From contig NZ_REFZ01000001.1 of assembly GCF_003841465.1 (NCBI RefSeq), positions 310,001-374,000 of the forward strand: DNA of 64,000 nucleotides. The letters are read 5' to 3'. This DNA is from Natrarchaeobius oligotrophus (GTDB lineage Archaea; Halobacteriota; Halobacteria; Halobacteriales; Natrialbaceae). Below the pieces are notes generated by a model. It did no database searches. It was not told the origin of the DNA and saw nothing but the letters and a program-made list of their open reading frames with translations. Shown here piece by piece: positions 26,354 through 35,489 of this stretch. The first letter of the stretch is position 1. Each line of letters opens with the position of its first letter. Both the position numbers and the translations under genes were made by a program.

Positions 26354-27442
26354 ATGCCCCTCGACGACTACGAACTCCACGAGCGACTCGATCGACTCTC
26401 GGACGCCCGCGCGGATCGGGACGTCCTCGTCACGCTCGCCGTTCCGGCCGACGGGACGATCGGCGAGGCTCGCCAGCCCGTCGAAACCGACTACGCCGAA
26501 GCGACCCAGCTCGACGAACGGTCCTTTCCCCGGCCGCTCGTCGACGCGCTGGAAGCGGCTCGGAGCCGCCTGAACGAGTACGACGAGCTCCCGGAGAACG
26601 GGATCGCGCTCTACGCGGGAGAGGTCAACGGCGAGCTCGTCACGGTGGTCTTCGACGAGCTGTCGGTGCCGATCGAGGAGTCGGCGTACGAACACGCCAA
26701 CGCGTTCGACCTCGAGCCGCTCGAGTCCGTCACGGAACCCGACCGGAGTCACGGCCTGCTCGTCGTCGAGCGCGGCGGGGCGGCGCTCGGGCGGCTCGAC
26801 GACGACGGCGTCGACTCGATCGACGCGTTCGACAGCGACGTGCCGGGCAAATCGAGCGCGGGCGGACAGTCCGCCGAGCGGTTCGAGCGCGACCGCGAGC
26901 GCCGAAAGCGCGAGTTCTTCGACGCGGTCGCCGATCGGGCCGAACGAGCGTTTCTCGACGACGGAGACGGCGTCGACTCGGTCCTCCTCGGCGGAACGAC
27001 GGGAACCGTCGAATCGTTTCGCGAGGAGGCCGACCTCGACCACCGTCTCGAGCAACGGCTCGAGGGACCGTTCGCCGTCGAGTACGCCAGCGAGCAGGGG
27101 CTCAGACAGCTCGCCTCGAAAGCCGAAGACGTCGTCGACGAGCGCGACCGGCGGGACGTTCGGCAGACGCTCGAGGCGTTCTTCGACGGCCTGCGCGACG
27201 ACGAGACGCCCGTCGCCTACGGCGCGAGCGAGGTCGACGACGCGCTCGAGTACGACGCCGTCGAGACGCTGTTGCTCTCGACGAGCGTCGACGGCGAGCG
27301 GATCCGGACCCTCGGCGATCGGGCGTCGGATCAGGGCGGCGAGACGGTCGTCGTTCCGGACGACTTCCCGGACGGGAACCGGTTCGCCGAGGCGTTCGAC
27401 GGGGTCGGCGCGCTGTTGCGCTTTCCGATCGGGAACGGGTGA
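26354..27442 (+). CDS. eRF1-like Vms1/baeRF-family protein with GGQ, without NIKS
   Basis: 362 residues with the three-part plan of archaeal release factor aRF1. Domain 1 (about 1-100) has release-factor-like ENGIALYAGEVNGELV at 81-96. The peptidyl-hydrolase domain carries GKSSAGGQSAERFERDRERR with the GGQ at residues 170-172. The C-terminal third resembles the domain-3 fold. At the place of the stop-codon-reading NIKS motif the sequence is TQLDERS, so codon recognition is lost. By analogy to yeast Vms1 and to baeRF proteins it probably cleaves peptidyl-tRNA on stalled or split ribosomes. The ATG at 26354 starts the conserved part. Confidence 0.82.
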   Translation: MPLDDYELHERLDRLSDARADRDVLVTLAVPADGTIGEARQPVETDYAEATQLDERSFPRPLVDALEAARSRLNEYDELPENGIALYAGEVNGELVTVVFDELSVPIEESAYEHANAFDLEPLESVTEPDRSHGLLVVERGGAALGRLDDDGVDSIDAFDSDVPGKSSAGGQSAERFERDRERRKREFFDAVADRAERAFLDDGDGVDSVLLGGTTGTVESFREEADLDHRLEQRLEGPFAVEYASEQGLRQLASKAEDVVDERDRRDVRQTLEAFFDGLRDDETPVAYGASEVDDALEYDAVETLLLSTSVDGERIRTLGDRASDQGGETVVVPDDFPDGNRFAEAFDGVGALLRFPIGNG

Positions 27443-27601
27443 CGGCGGACGCGACCACCGCAACCCGGAAGCCGTCGTTCCCGAGCGCGTCGGCGTCGTT
27501 CGCGGTTCCCGGCGTCCCGCTCGCCCCCTTCGTCCTCCCCCGTCTCGAGCGGACGCGGTGATCGCGGTGATCGCCGATTCGCGAGGGGAGTACGATGGCG
27601 G

Positions 27602-28246
27602 TCACCGACTATCGTCGTCGATGCGCTCGAGATCCGACGCTTCGATCGGCAGCAACCGCTCCGGGAGACGGTCGAGGACGGGGTCGGGAACGCACACGAG
27701 AATCCACTCGGCGACCGCGACGAGCGGTTTTCGCACGAGCGCGTACCCCGCCGAGATCGCGAGCAATCCGAGAACGACGCTCCGGACGACGCCGTCGAAG
27801 ACTGCGAGAGAAGGGACGGCCAGCGCGACGGCGAGAACGAGGTCCTCCGGAGCACCGTCGTAGCGAACCCAGCGTCTGGGCTCGATCCACCGTCCGTGGT
27901 AGTGGCTGTAAACGGCCCGATCGGACGTCTCGAGCCAGGGTTTAAGCTCGAGACCGCCGCCGAACGCGTCCATCGCCGAGTGCAAGGCGGCCGCGAAGAG
28001 GAAGACCGCGACGGCGACGGTCTCCGGGACCGGAACGATCCACGCGACGGCCGCCGCGGGAACGGCGAGCAGCCAGTAGTAGACGGGGAAGTGAAGCGTC
28101 CGCCGGTGACCGGCGTAGAGATCGAGATCGGGAAAGAGCCCACCGACGATCGCGGCGACGGCGACGACGACCGCAAGCTCGGGCGCGACGGCCGCGAGCG
28201 GAGCGACGAGCGCGAGGGCTCCGAGCGCGTGAGTCGTGGCCATCAT
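27602..28246 (-). CDS. Membrane-bound metal-dependent hydrolase (YdjM-like), second copy
   Basis: 214 residues with about five membrane helices. GGLFPDLDLYAGHRRTLHFP (about 38-57) is the YdjM signature, and HSAMDAFGGGLELKPW and WVRYDGAPEDLVLAVALAVP follow in the same order as in the paralogue at 13568-14122. This copy has a C-terminal extension ending in a charged soluble tail (ERIDDDSR). The start is one of two adjacent ATG codons, matching the MMATTH start of the other copy. The substrate is unknown. Confidence 0.82.
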   Translation of the reverse strand: MMATTHALGALALVAPLAAVAPELAVVVAVAAIVGGLFPDLDLYAGHRRTLHFPVYYWLLAVPAAAVAWIVPVPETVAVAVFLFAAALHSAMDAFGGGLELKPWLETSDRAVYSHYHGRWIEPRRWVRYDGAPEDLVLAVALAVPSLAVFDGVVRSVVLGLLAISAGYALVRKPLVAVAEWILVCVPDPVLDRLPERLLPIEASDLERIDDDSR

Positions 28247-28408
28247 GACAGTGACGCGGTTAGGAACGGGAGCCACATATGGTCGTCGCGTCGGGCGATC
28301 GATCGCCGGTGCAAGCCCTGCCCTTTACTCGAGCCCGATCGTACGGATCGTCCGAATCGTCGCGACAGCCGGCGGCGACCGCCGCGAGCGCCGTCCACTC
28401 ACCCACCG

Positions 28409-29689
28409 ATGTCCCGCACCCCGACCCGCGCGTTCCACGGCGAGCGATCGAACGCCTACCTCTCCTGGCTCGCGATCGCCGTCGTCGCGGTGGTCGGCGG
28501 CCACGCACTTCTCGACGGCCGCGTTCACGACGTTCTGTTCGCCGCGACCGTCGTGGCGGTCGCGCTGGTTCCCGCGGTCGCACTCGAGTCGAAACGCGCC
28601 GCCCTCCCGTGGGAGGTGACGGCGGTCACGGTCGTGCCGCTGCTCGCGGCTGCGATCGCGCCCACGTTCTGGAGCCGACAGCTCGTTCTCTACGCCGGCG
28701 CCGGGGCGCTCGCGCTCGCGCTCACCCTCGAAGTACACGCGCTGACGGAGATCCGACTCGAGCGCTGGGTCGCCGTCGCCGTCGTCACGATGGTGTCGGC
28801 GTCGATCGCGGCCGCGTGGGCGATGGCGACGTGGCTGTGGGACCTCGTCGCCGGGACCGCCGTCCTGGCGAGCAACACCGAAGTGATGTGGCTCCTGCTC
28901 GCCGCGACCGTGACGGGATTGTCGGCGGGCGTCTGCTTCGACCTGTACTACCGGCACTTCCCGGGCGAGGAACTCGTCTCGGCACCCGTCGACGGCATCG
29001 CGGAGAACGCGTTCGCGATCGAAGCCGGCATCGACGGCCGACCGTCCCTCGAGCGTCGACTTCCGATTTCCGGACGCACGCAGTGCGGGCTCGTCCAGGT
29101 ACTCCGATTCGGGATGATCGCGATGGTCGGCTACGGCGCGGTCACGCTGGATTCGGGCGTCGTCGTCAACGCGGCCGCAATGCTCGGCGTGACGTTCGTG
29201 CCGACCCTGCTCCGACGGCGGTACGAGATCCCGTTCGATTCGGGGCTCACGCTCTGGATCACGTTCGTGGTCTTCATGCACGCGATCGGTTCGTTCTACG
29301 TGTACGATCGATCGTTCTGGTGGCACAACGTGACCCATCCGCTCTCGGCGACGCTCGTCGGCGCGGTCGGATACGTGGCGGTTCGGGTCGCGGACGAACA
29401 CCGCGACGAGATACACCTGCCGCCGGAACTGACGCCGGCGTTCGTCGTGGTCTTCGTCGTTGCGTTCGGGGTCTTCTGGGAGATCGGCGAGTTCGGGTTC
29501 GACCTCGTCGCCGATCGCACCGGTCTCCAGATGCCGCTGGCTCAGCACGGACTCGACGACACGATGTCGGATATCCTGTTCAACGCGATCGGCGCGATTG
29601 TCGTCGCTCGCTGGGGGCTGGCGTACCTCACCGACGTCACGGACGCCGTGACGGATCGCCTCGAGGCATGGTCGGTTCTCGATGGGTGA
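28409..29689 (+). CDS. Polytopic membrane protein with YjdF/DUF2238-like end
   Basis: 426 residues with around ten to eleven membrane helices. The last third (FWEIGEFGFDLVADRTGLQM, then HGLDDTMSDILFNAIGAIVV) has the E-x-x-E, D-T-x-x-D and N-x-x-G pattern of YjdF/DUF2238 membrane proteins. The first two thirds are hydrophobic and without known motifs. The ATG at 28409 begins a short polar segment before the first helix. It is divergent from the YdjM-like gene, with 162 bases between them. Confidence 0.8.
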   Translation: MSRTPTRAFHGERSNAYLSWLAIAVVAVVGGHALLDGRVHDVLFAATVVAVALVPAVALESKRAALPWEVTAVTVVPLLAAAIAPTFWSRQLVLYAGAGALALALTLEVHALTEIRLERWVAVAVVTMVSASIAAAWAMATWLWDLVAGTAVLASNTEVMWLLLAATVTGLSAGVCFDLYYRHFPGEELVSAPVDGIAENAFAIEAGIDGRPSLERRLPISGRTQCGLVQVLRFGMIAMVGYGAVTLDSGVVVNAAAMLGVTFVPTLLRRRYEIPFDSGLTLWITFVVFMHAIGSFYVYDRSFWWHNVTHPLSATLVGAVGYVAVRVADEHRDEIHLPPELTPAFVVVFVVAFGVFWEIGEFGFDLVADRTGLQMPLAQHGLDDTMSDILFNAIGAIVVARWGLAYLTDVTDAVTDRLEAWSVLDG

Positions 29690-29913
29690 CGGACTGGAGG
29701 CGGTAGACGCTCGATCCGAAATGCAACGGCCACCTCCATGCCCTGACGGCGTGGAATCGGGCCAGTGGATTTCCGGCTGATGTGACGTTCGAGGGTCCAC
29801 CCCGCACTCGACGGGAACCGACAGCTTCGCGGAAAATCTGTGGTAGCGGTTCGGCGAAGAACGGATCGACGGCTGGCCACAGCGTTATCCCGCTCGCCGC
29901 ACTAACCCGGAGG

Positions 29914-30246
29914 ATGGCGGACGACAAAACTGCACGAGACCAACGAACGGACGACGAAGAACGACGCCAGCGAGAGCGAGGGCTTCGAGAGGCGCGCGAC
30001 CGCGCAGACGAACCCGAACCGATTGACGCCGAATCCAACGAACAGCTCGGCGAGCTGGACGAGCGACTCGAAACGCACGAGTATCCGACGACCATGGACG
30101 AACTGGTCAGTGCCTACAGCGATATCGAGATCGAGACGCAGGGGGGATCGAAAACCGTAGCGGAGGTCCTCGCTCCGATCGACAACGAATCGTACGAATC
30201 CGTCGACGACGTTCGGAATCGGATACGGGGACTGGTTCATCGGTGA
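29914..30246 (+). CDS. DUF5789-like haloarchaeal protein
   Basis: 110 residues, highly charged. MADDKTARDQRTDDEERRQR opens a charged helix, then LGELDERLETHEYPTTMDEL and KTVAEVLAPIDNESYESVDD follow the order typical of DUF5789 proteins. It is at the short end of the family and stops soon after a basic RNRIRGLVHR, so the C-terminal helix seen in other members may be missing. A GGAGG run directly precedes the ATG at 29914 and may act as ribosome-binding site. Confidence 0.75.
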   Translation: MADDKTARDQRTDDEERRQRERGLREARDRADEPEPIDAESNEQLGELDERLETHEYPTTMDELVSAYSDIEIETQGGSKTVAEVLAPIDNESYESVDDVRNRIRGLVHR

Positions 30247-30402
30247 TGGGATCGTCCCCCGCGACCTGCATCCGGCCGAATTCGACCCCGTCACCCGAGA
30301 TCGATGCTCCGCGTTTTTGCGCCCGGAGACTCGATTCTCCCGCCCACCGGTCCCTTCACAACGGATGGGGAACGTCGACGTCCCCGCAACGGACGTGACC
30401 CG

Positions 30403-30564
30403 CTATTCTTCGGCGACGTCGATCGAGCGGTAGATTTCGGACCGCAACTCCGACGCCTTCTCTTCCCCGATGACCTCGCTCTCTTCGATCTCGTCTATGA
30501 GTTCGACGATCGCATCGCAGAGCCGCTTCGGATGGTCGATCCGTGTATCGGGTTCGTCGTCCAT
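30403..30564 (-). CDS. Small acidic helical protein downstream of TFB
   Basis: 53 residues (MDDEPDTRIDHPKRLCDAIV, then two acidic helices ending YRSIDVAEE). It is shorter than most gene-calling cut-offs, but acidic composition, regular helix pattern and same-strand position 125 bases after the TFB stop favour a real gene. It could be co-transcribed with TFB. Function unknown. Confidence 0.5.
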   Translation of the reverse strand: MDDEPDTRIDHPKRLCDAIVELIDEIEESEVIGEEKASELRSEIYRSIDVAEE

Positions 30565-30689
30565 ACGCTCCGTTCCGCATCGAGAGTATTCAACGAACGG
30601 GGTGCACGAGCAGTTCGACCATTCGTCTCGGTGGACTCCCGGAACGAGAACGAGTCGCGGCGGTCGTTCACGTCCGGACCGGTGCGTCG

Positions 30690-31655
30690 TCACCGGTGGT
30701 CCATCGTCTCGAGTTGCTCCGGGTACCGATTCCGGATCGTCACTTCGGTGACCTGCGCGACGGCCGCCACCTCGCGCTGGGTGTTCCGTTCGTGACAGAG
30801 CAACGAAGCCGCGTAAATCGCGGCTGCGGCCCACCCCGTCGGGGACTTGCCCGAAAGAAGTCCCCTGTCCGTGGTGACGCTGATGATTTCGATGGCTTTC
30901 GTCTCGACGGCCTCGCTCGCGTCGAGTTCGGAACAAAATCTGGGAACGTACTCCCGCGGATCGACCGGTTCCAGTTCCAGGTCGAGACGTTGGGAGACGT
31001 GCCGATACGTCCGTCCGATCTCTTTTCGTTCGACACGCGACACCTCGGCAACTTCCTCGAGACTCCGTGAAATTCCCTCCGTACGGCAGGCGGCGTAGAG
31101 ACAGCCGGTAGCGACGCCCTCGATCGACCGGCCGCGAATCAGATCCTCGGCGAGCGCGCGGCGGTAGATGACGCTCGCCACCTCGCGGGCCGAACGCGGA
31201 ACGCCGAGTGCACTCGCCATTCGGTCGATTTCGCCGAGAGCGTGCTGGAGGTTGCGCTCACCGGCATCTTTCGTTCGGATGCGCTCTTGCCACGTACGAA
31301 GCCGGCGCATCTGATCGCGCTTGTCGGCGGACAGGGAACGTCCGGCGGCGTCCGTATTCTTCCAGTCTATCTGCGTGGTGAGTCCCTTGTCGTGCATCGT
31401 CCGCGTGATCGGGGAACCGACCCGGGATTTGCTCCGGCGTTCGGACTGATTGAACGCTCGCCACTCTGGACCACGGTCGATATTAGGCGTCTCGACGACC
31501 AAGCCGCAGTGATTACAGACGAACTCTCCCCGATCGTCGCTCTTGATGAGGGTCTCCGACTCGCACTCAGTACACACCCGTTCCGGATTCGGTTCCCGCG
31601 CGCGTCGTTTCGCTTCGGATTCGCGCTCTCGCCGACGGACGGGTCTGGTTGTCAC
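30690..31655 (-). CDS. tfb: Transcription initiation factor TFB
   Basis: 321 residues. TFB bridges TBP-bound promoters and RNA polymerase. The N-terminal zinc ribbon is VCTECES and FVCNHCGLVV (two C-x-x-C pairs, about residues 27-54), followed by the B-reader/finger region. Two cyclin-fold repeats make up the rest (GVPRSAREVASVIYRRALAE in the first, KSPTGWAAAAIYAASLLCH in the second). The GTG at 31655 was preferred over GTG 31676 because a CCTTAAGAA box at 31678-31686 is about 27 bases upstream, right for a leaderless mRNA. Haloarchaea carry many TFBs, and which regulon this one serves is not visible. Confidence 0.92.
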   Translation of the reverse strand: MTTRPVRRRERESEAKRRAREPNPERVCTECESETLIKSDDRGEFVCNHCGLVVETPNIDRGPEWRAFNQSERRSKSRVGSPITRTMHDKGLTTQIDWKNTDAAGRSLSADKRDQMRRLRTWQERIRTKDAGERNLQHALGEIDRMASALGVPRSAREVASVIYRRALAEDLIRGRSIEGVATGCLYAACRTEGISRSLEEVAEVSRVERKEIGRTYRHVSQRLDLELEPVDPREYVPRFCSELDASEAVETKAIEIISVTTDRGLLSGKSPTGWAAAAIYAASLLCHERNTQREVAAVAQVTEVTIRNRYPEQLETMDHR

Positions 31656-31677
31656 GTGTCGTCTCTCGGTTCGCACG

Positions 31678-31686
31678 TTCTTAAGG
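31678..31686 (-). promoter_or_regulatory. TATA-like box deciding the TFB start
   Basis: On the reverse strand CCTTAAGAA is centred about 27 bases before GTG 31655 but only about 6 bases before GTG 31676. It therefore supports the shorter TFB protein. Confidence 0.5.
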
Positions 31687-31961
31687 CCTCGCCGGCTCGG
31701 TGAGGAAAACGGGTTCGACGGCGGGTCTCAGACGGATTATCGCGCAGGGCTGCGGCTGAGACGAACTGCTGGACGCGACTACCGGTGCAACCACGACCGT
31801 CGGACGGTCCCACCGGTACATCGTCACAGCAGTCCGTACGAAACGTCGTCCGTGATTTGCGATCCGTTCGATCAGCGGGTGGTACTCTTCGCGTTACGGT
31901 GACGACTCGTCAAAAATGAAATCCCGTTCGGCGTCGCCTCGTAGCGACGGTCAGAATCGGT

Positions 31962-32156
31962 TTAGTTGCGGACGACGTTCGTCGCGCGGGGGCCCTTGGG
32001 AGCCTGTTCGATGTCGAATTCGATCTCGGTGCCCTCTTCGAGGTCCGGTCCGCCGACATCTTCCATGTGGAAGAATACGTCGTCGTCCGCGTCGTCCGTC
32101 GAAATGAAACCGTAGCCGCCTGTGTCGTTGAAGAAATCAACGTTACCTTTCGCCAT
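31962..32156 (-). CDS. cspA: Cold-shock domain protein
   Basis: 64 residues, a single cold-shock domain, which is a nucleic-acid chaperone. MAKGNVDFFNDTGGYGFIST contains the RNP1-like GYGFI, and DDVFFHMEDV contains the RNP2-like VFFH. The end GPRATNVV is typical. A CTTATCC box at 32183-32189, 27-33 bases upstream of the ATG, supports the start and a leaderless mRNA. Confidence 0.96.
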   Translation of the reverse strand: MAKGNVDFFNDTGGYGFISTDDADDDVFFHMEDVGGPDLEEGTEIEFDIEQAPKGPRATNVVRN

Positions 32157-32182
32157 TACAAACAAACGTACGATCGAACCAC

Positions 32183-32189
32183 GGATAAG
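32183..32189 (-). promoter_or_regulatory. TATA-like box for the cold-shock gene
   Basis: The reverse strand reads CTTATCC, 27-33 bases before the ATG at 32156. Confidence 0.5.
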
Positions 32190-32328
32190 ACTTGCGAGGG
32201 GCGTGGTACCACGATCGCGGTCGTCGGACGCGGATCGAGTTCCGCGACCGATCGAATCGTCGCTCGCGTCCGTTATCTCCTCGAGTACCGTAGCCGTGCG
32301 ATCGGTCACGACCGAGTCGCGTCGGCCG

Positions 32329-33153
32329 TTAGGGCTGACTCGTTCCCGGATCGTTTGCGGCGGTCAGTCCCGACGATACTAACCGGCGAAGAAGCACGAC
32401 GATTCCGTTTTCGAGCCCGTTCGCGAAAACCGCCCGTTCGCTCTGCTTGCCGTTATCGGCCTGTGGATAGTATGTGCCGATCAGCAGCGTCGTTCGATCG
32501 ACGAGCAGGATTCGACTGATCGCAACCTCGTGATCGAACTCCGCACCGGTAAGCCAGTCCAGTCCGGATTCGAACGTACGAACGTTGGGGAGTTCCGTTC
32601 CGAGTCGCTCGGTGATCGCCTCCGTTTGACCACCGAGAAGGATCGAGAGGTCCCGATCGTTCGCCTCTCGAAGGCCGTCGAACAGCGATTCCGACATGAT
32701 CTCCTCGTCGACGACGAGAAGCGCAATTTCCGACTCCGCGTCGTCGATGAGATCGAGCATTCGCGTCTCGATCGCCTCGTTTCCCATCAGCGACCACACT
32801 TCCTGGAGCTGGTCGTCGTCTTCGGTCTTTCGAACGCTGGTGTTCTCGAGGTACGTCTCCAGCGTCTCGATGCGGTTGTCGTATTTCTGTCGAAGCGTCT
32901 GCGTCGCCTCGTTGATATCGACCGCTCGAAACCGCTGGGGGCTCGAGTGTTGCACTTCGACGAGGCCCTCCGACTCCAGTACGCGGATCGCATCGTACAC
33001 TCGCGTCCGTGGAACCTCGGAGATGTCGTGTATCTCCTTGGCCGTCCCGGTCGAGAGTTGCGTCAGCGCCATAAAGCAGCGCGCTTCGTACTCTTTGAGT
33101 CCGAGGTCCTGCAATAAACTAACCGCCTCCGAAATGATTTCGTCCTGTGTCAT
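32329..33153 (-). CDS. TrmB-family transcriptional regulator
   Basis: 274 residues. The winged HTH spans about residues 8-78: LLQDLGLKEYEARCFMALTQ, then KEIHDISEVPRTRVYDAIRV. A short coiled-coil (about 80-105) precedes the C-terminal PLD-like effector domain that starts SLMGNEAIETRMLDLIDDAE. The maltodextrin-type sugar-binding C-terminal domain of classic TrmB is absent, so the effector may be something else. The ATG at 33153 is preferred over the upstream frame because family homology starts there. No target operon is adjacent. Confidence 0.85.
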   Translation of the reverse strand: MTQDEIISEAVSLLQDLGLKEYEARCFMALTQLSTGTAKEIHDISEVPRTRVYDAIRVLESEGLVEVQHSSPQRFRAVDINEATQTLRQKYDNRIETLETYLENTSVRKTEDDDQLQEVWSLMGNEAIETRMLDLIDDAESEIALLVVDEEIMSESLFDGLREANDRDLSILLGGQTEAITERLGTELPNVRTFESGLDWLTGAEFDHEVAISRILLVDRTTLLIGTYYPQADNGKQSERAVFANGLENGIVVLLRRLVSSGLTAANDPGTSQP

Positions 33154-33668
33154 GGCCCAACCACGAGTTCGGTCGTCCGAACGTGCGAGATTGAGCACCG
33201 AGCGGCAAAAGGATTGTGTGACGGCTCGTCGTTCCATCCATTTCGATCGGCAAGAGCTTTCACCCAGATCATCACACAAGGTACTTGTGGGTAGACGCGC
33301 TACCCGTACCTGGCGCGCTCCGTCACGGCCCAACCACGGCGGAGCGTGTCATTTAGTACGTTCCGGTCCCCCGTTTCGAGGAGCGTTCGCTGCAGACGAT
33401 ACTCGACACCGTTCGAGTACTCGATCGATCTCTCGGTACCGGATCGACCAGCACGCAGCCGGAAGGCCACACCTCGAGGGACGCGGTTTTACCCCGCGAC
33501 CGGCGTTCGCGGATCAGAAAAGCCCCCGTCACCGGGAGTGTGTACCGTTGTCCACCAGTCGGACCAGGGGAGGTTTTCGAGGTTCGAGACTGCGTTCACC
33601 GACAAGCCCCACCCTCGACGTGCCGGAGGTGCGCCCGGTGAGGGAGTGGACCCGCCGATCGCGGCCCC
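33154..33668. other. Spacer with possible decayed IS200/IS605 right end
   Basis: No gene is convincing in this 515-base gap. AAGCCCCACCCTC at 33604-33616 followed by GAGGGAGTGGA at 33640-33650 can form a bulged stem, and resembles (from memory) right-end hairpins next to haloarchaeal tnpB genes. No tnpB reading frame remains. The TrmB promoter region lies at the left: CCTTTTG on the reverse strand around 33205-33212. Confidence 0.3.
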
Positions 33669-33998
33669 TCAGCGGCGGGGCGTGCTACCACAGTCGCGAA
33701 GTTCCTCCCGATGAACGTGAAGCACCTCGAGGAGCGGTCGGATGGCCTCGAACTGAGGTCCCCGTTCTACGGCGTTTCCGTCGCCTTCCCACTCGATAAA
33801 TCCGTAATCGGCTAATTTGGGAAGGTGGACGTGCTGCCGTTGAAGTCGATCGCCGGAGACGACGATCGTCTCGTCCGGTGACGAATCGGAGTACGGCGAC
33901 GTCTCGGATCGTGCGTCCGTCTTCAGCAGGGCGAACAACAGCTCCCGTCGCTGGTCGTCCGCTAACGCATCGAACAGCCGATCGACTTGGTGGCTCAT
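33669..33998 (-). CDS. DUF7344/ArsR-like winged-helix regulator
   Basis: 109 residues. VDRLFDALADDQRRELLFAL (about 5-24) is the ArsR-like first helix pair of haloarchaeal DUF7344 regulators. QRQHVHLPKLADYGFIEWEG (about 54-73) is the recognition helix and wing, with the usual H-x-x-L-P-K-L. The ATG at 33998 was chosen because the domain starts within five residues. The ligand and target are unknown. Confidence 0.78.
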   Translation of the reverse strand: MSHQVDRLFDALADDQRRELLFALLKTDARSETSPYSDSSPDETIVVSGDRLQRQHVHLPKLADYGFIEWEGDGNAVERGPQFEAIRPLLEVLHVHREELRDCGSTPRR

Positions 33999-34159
33999 CG
34001 TGGAAACAGTAAGGATCCTCGTCCTCTTGTATCCCAAACATATTCACGACGATCCGGGTTTTGATTAATCGGGTGACACAGAACAGCGGTCGATCGATCC
34101 AGCCGGGACTTCGCGAGCCGTCGCCGGGCTCTCCCTCGAGCGACGGCCCGCGCCGTCGG

Positions 34160-35425
34160 TCAGTATCGATCGAGAACGGCGTACGCGACCGGAACCGCAA
34201 GCGCCGCGAACGCCGCGAGCACGAGGAACATGACGGCGGGCGTGGAGTAGGTGAGGACGAATCCGGAGACGGCGGCGCCGGCCGCGCCGATGCCGAAGAT
34301 GCCGGCGAACACGAATCCGAACGAGAGCCCCCTGACCGACGGCGGCGAGTGTTCCGCGACGCTCGCCTGCATGAACGGCTGGAGGCCGAACAGGAACAAC
34401 CCGAGGAGCACGCTGACCGCGATCAGCGGGACGGGACCCGCTTCGACGGCGGGAACGTAGAGCACGGCCAGCACGGCGAGCGAGAGGAAGACGACGAGGA
34501 CGCCGCGTTCCGGGCGAATCCGATCGCTGATCCGACCCGCGGCGTACTGGCTGGCGACGCCGACGAGCAACAGCCCCGAGTAGAGGTACTGATCGGGGTC
34601 GATCGATCGGTCGCCGACGGCGACCGGCTCGAAGACGGCGAAGCCGGCGAGCAGTTCGGGAAGAAACGTGAGGATACCCCGGTAATACAGTCCCTCGAGC
34701 ACGTAGAGGACGAACACGAAAGCGAACGCGCCGACGAACAGCGTTCTGGTGTCGTCGATCAACGTTCGACGAAGTGAGACGTCGTCCGGTTCCCCGTCGC
34801 CGTCCGCAGCGTCCTCGGCCCCGCTTTCGTCCGGGTTCGAAACGAGGACGACCGGAATCGTGACGATTGCGGGGATCGTAAGCGCCAGGGCGACAATCCG
34901 CCAGTCGAAAAACAGCAGCAGTACGATGGTGGCGAGCGGGCCGAGCGCGATGCCGACGTTACCGGCCATCCCGTGGTAGCCGAGCGCCGTTCCACGCCGC
35001 GAGACGCCGGTGCTGATCAGCGACAGACCGGCCGGGTGGTAGACGCTCGCGGCCACCCCCCAGAGCACCAGCGAGAGCGCCAGGACGATCGGATCCCGCG
35101 CGAGGCTCAGCGCGACGAACGACGCCGCCATCCCGACGACGCTGAACAGGATGAGCCGTCTCGAGCCGCGACGGTCGGCGAGCACGCCACCGGGAAGCGC
35201 ACCGATCCCGTAGATGCCGTATCCGAGGGCGACGACGAGCCCGATTTCGGCCGGCGTCAGCCCGAACTCGACGAGCCAGATCGGGATGAACACGGGAATC
35301 GAGAGCTCGAACACGTGGACTGCGGCGTGGGCGAGCATCGTAATCGTCACGATCTGGCGCTCGTCACCGTCCATGTACCTCGGGTGGTTAGGACGATAGA
35401 CGGGATACTCTTTCGACTCCGGCAC
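34160..35425 (-). CDS. Major facilitator superfamily transporter
   Basis: 421 residues and about twelve membrane helices. The loop 2-3 motif is GGVLADRRGSRRL (about 79-91), the MFS G-x-x-x-D-R-x-G-R-R/K signature. The mirror motif after helix 8 is GRISDRIRPERG. The helix 4-5 region has SVYHPAGLSLISTGVSRRGT, similar to fosmidomycin-resistance-type (Fsr) efflux proteins. An acidic cytoplasmic loop of about 25 residues separates the two halves. The substrate is unknown. Confidence 0.87.
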   Translation of the reverse strand: MPESKEYPVYRPNHPRYMDGDERQIVTITMLAHAAVHVFELSIPVFIPIWLVEFGLTPAEIGLVVALGYGIYGIGALPGGVLADRRGSRRLILFSVVGMAASFVALSLARDPIVLALSLVLWGVAASVYHPAGLSLISTGVSRRGTALGYHGMAGNVGIALGPLATIVLLLFFDWRIVALALTIPAIVTIPVVLVSNPDESGAEDAADGDGEPDDVSLRRTLIDDTRTLFVGAFAFVFVLYVLEGLYYRGILTFLPELLAGFAVFEPVAVGDRSIDPDQYLYSGLLLVGVASQYAAGRISDRIRPERGVLVVFLSLAVLAVLYVPAVEAGPVPLIAVSVLLGLFLFGLQPFMQASVAEHSPPSVRGLSFGFVFAGIFGIGAAGAAVSGFVLTYSTPAVMFLVLAAFAALAVPVAYAVLDRY

Positions 35426-35489
35426 CGTTCGGCCCGGTCCGCGGCTTCGGTCGTCGAGTCACGAACCCGCGCGATACCCCCGTCGACCG

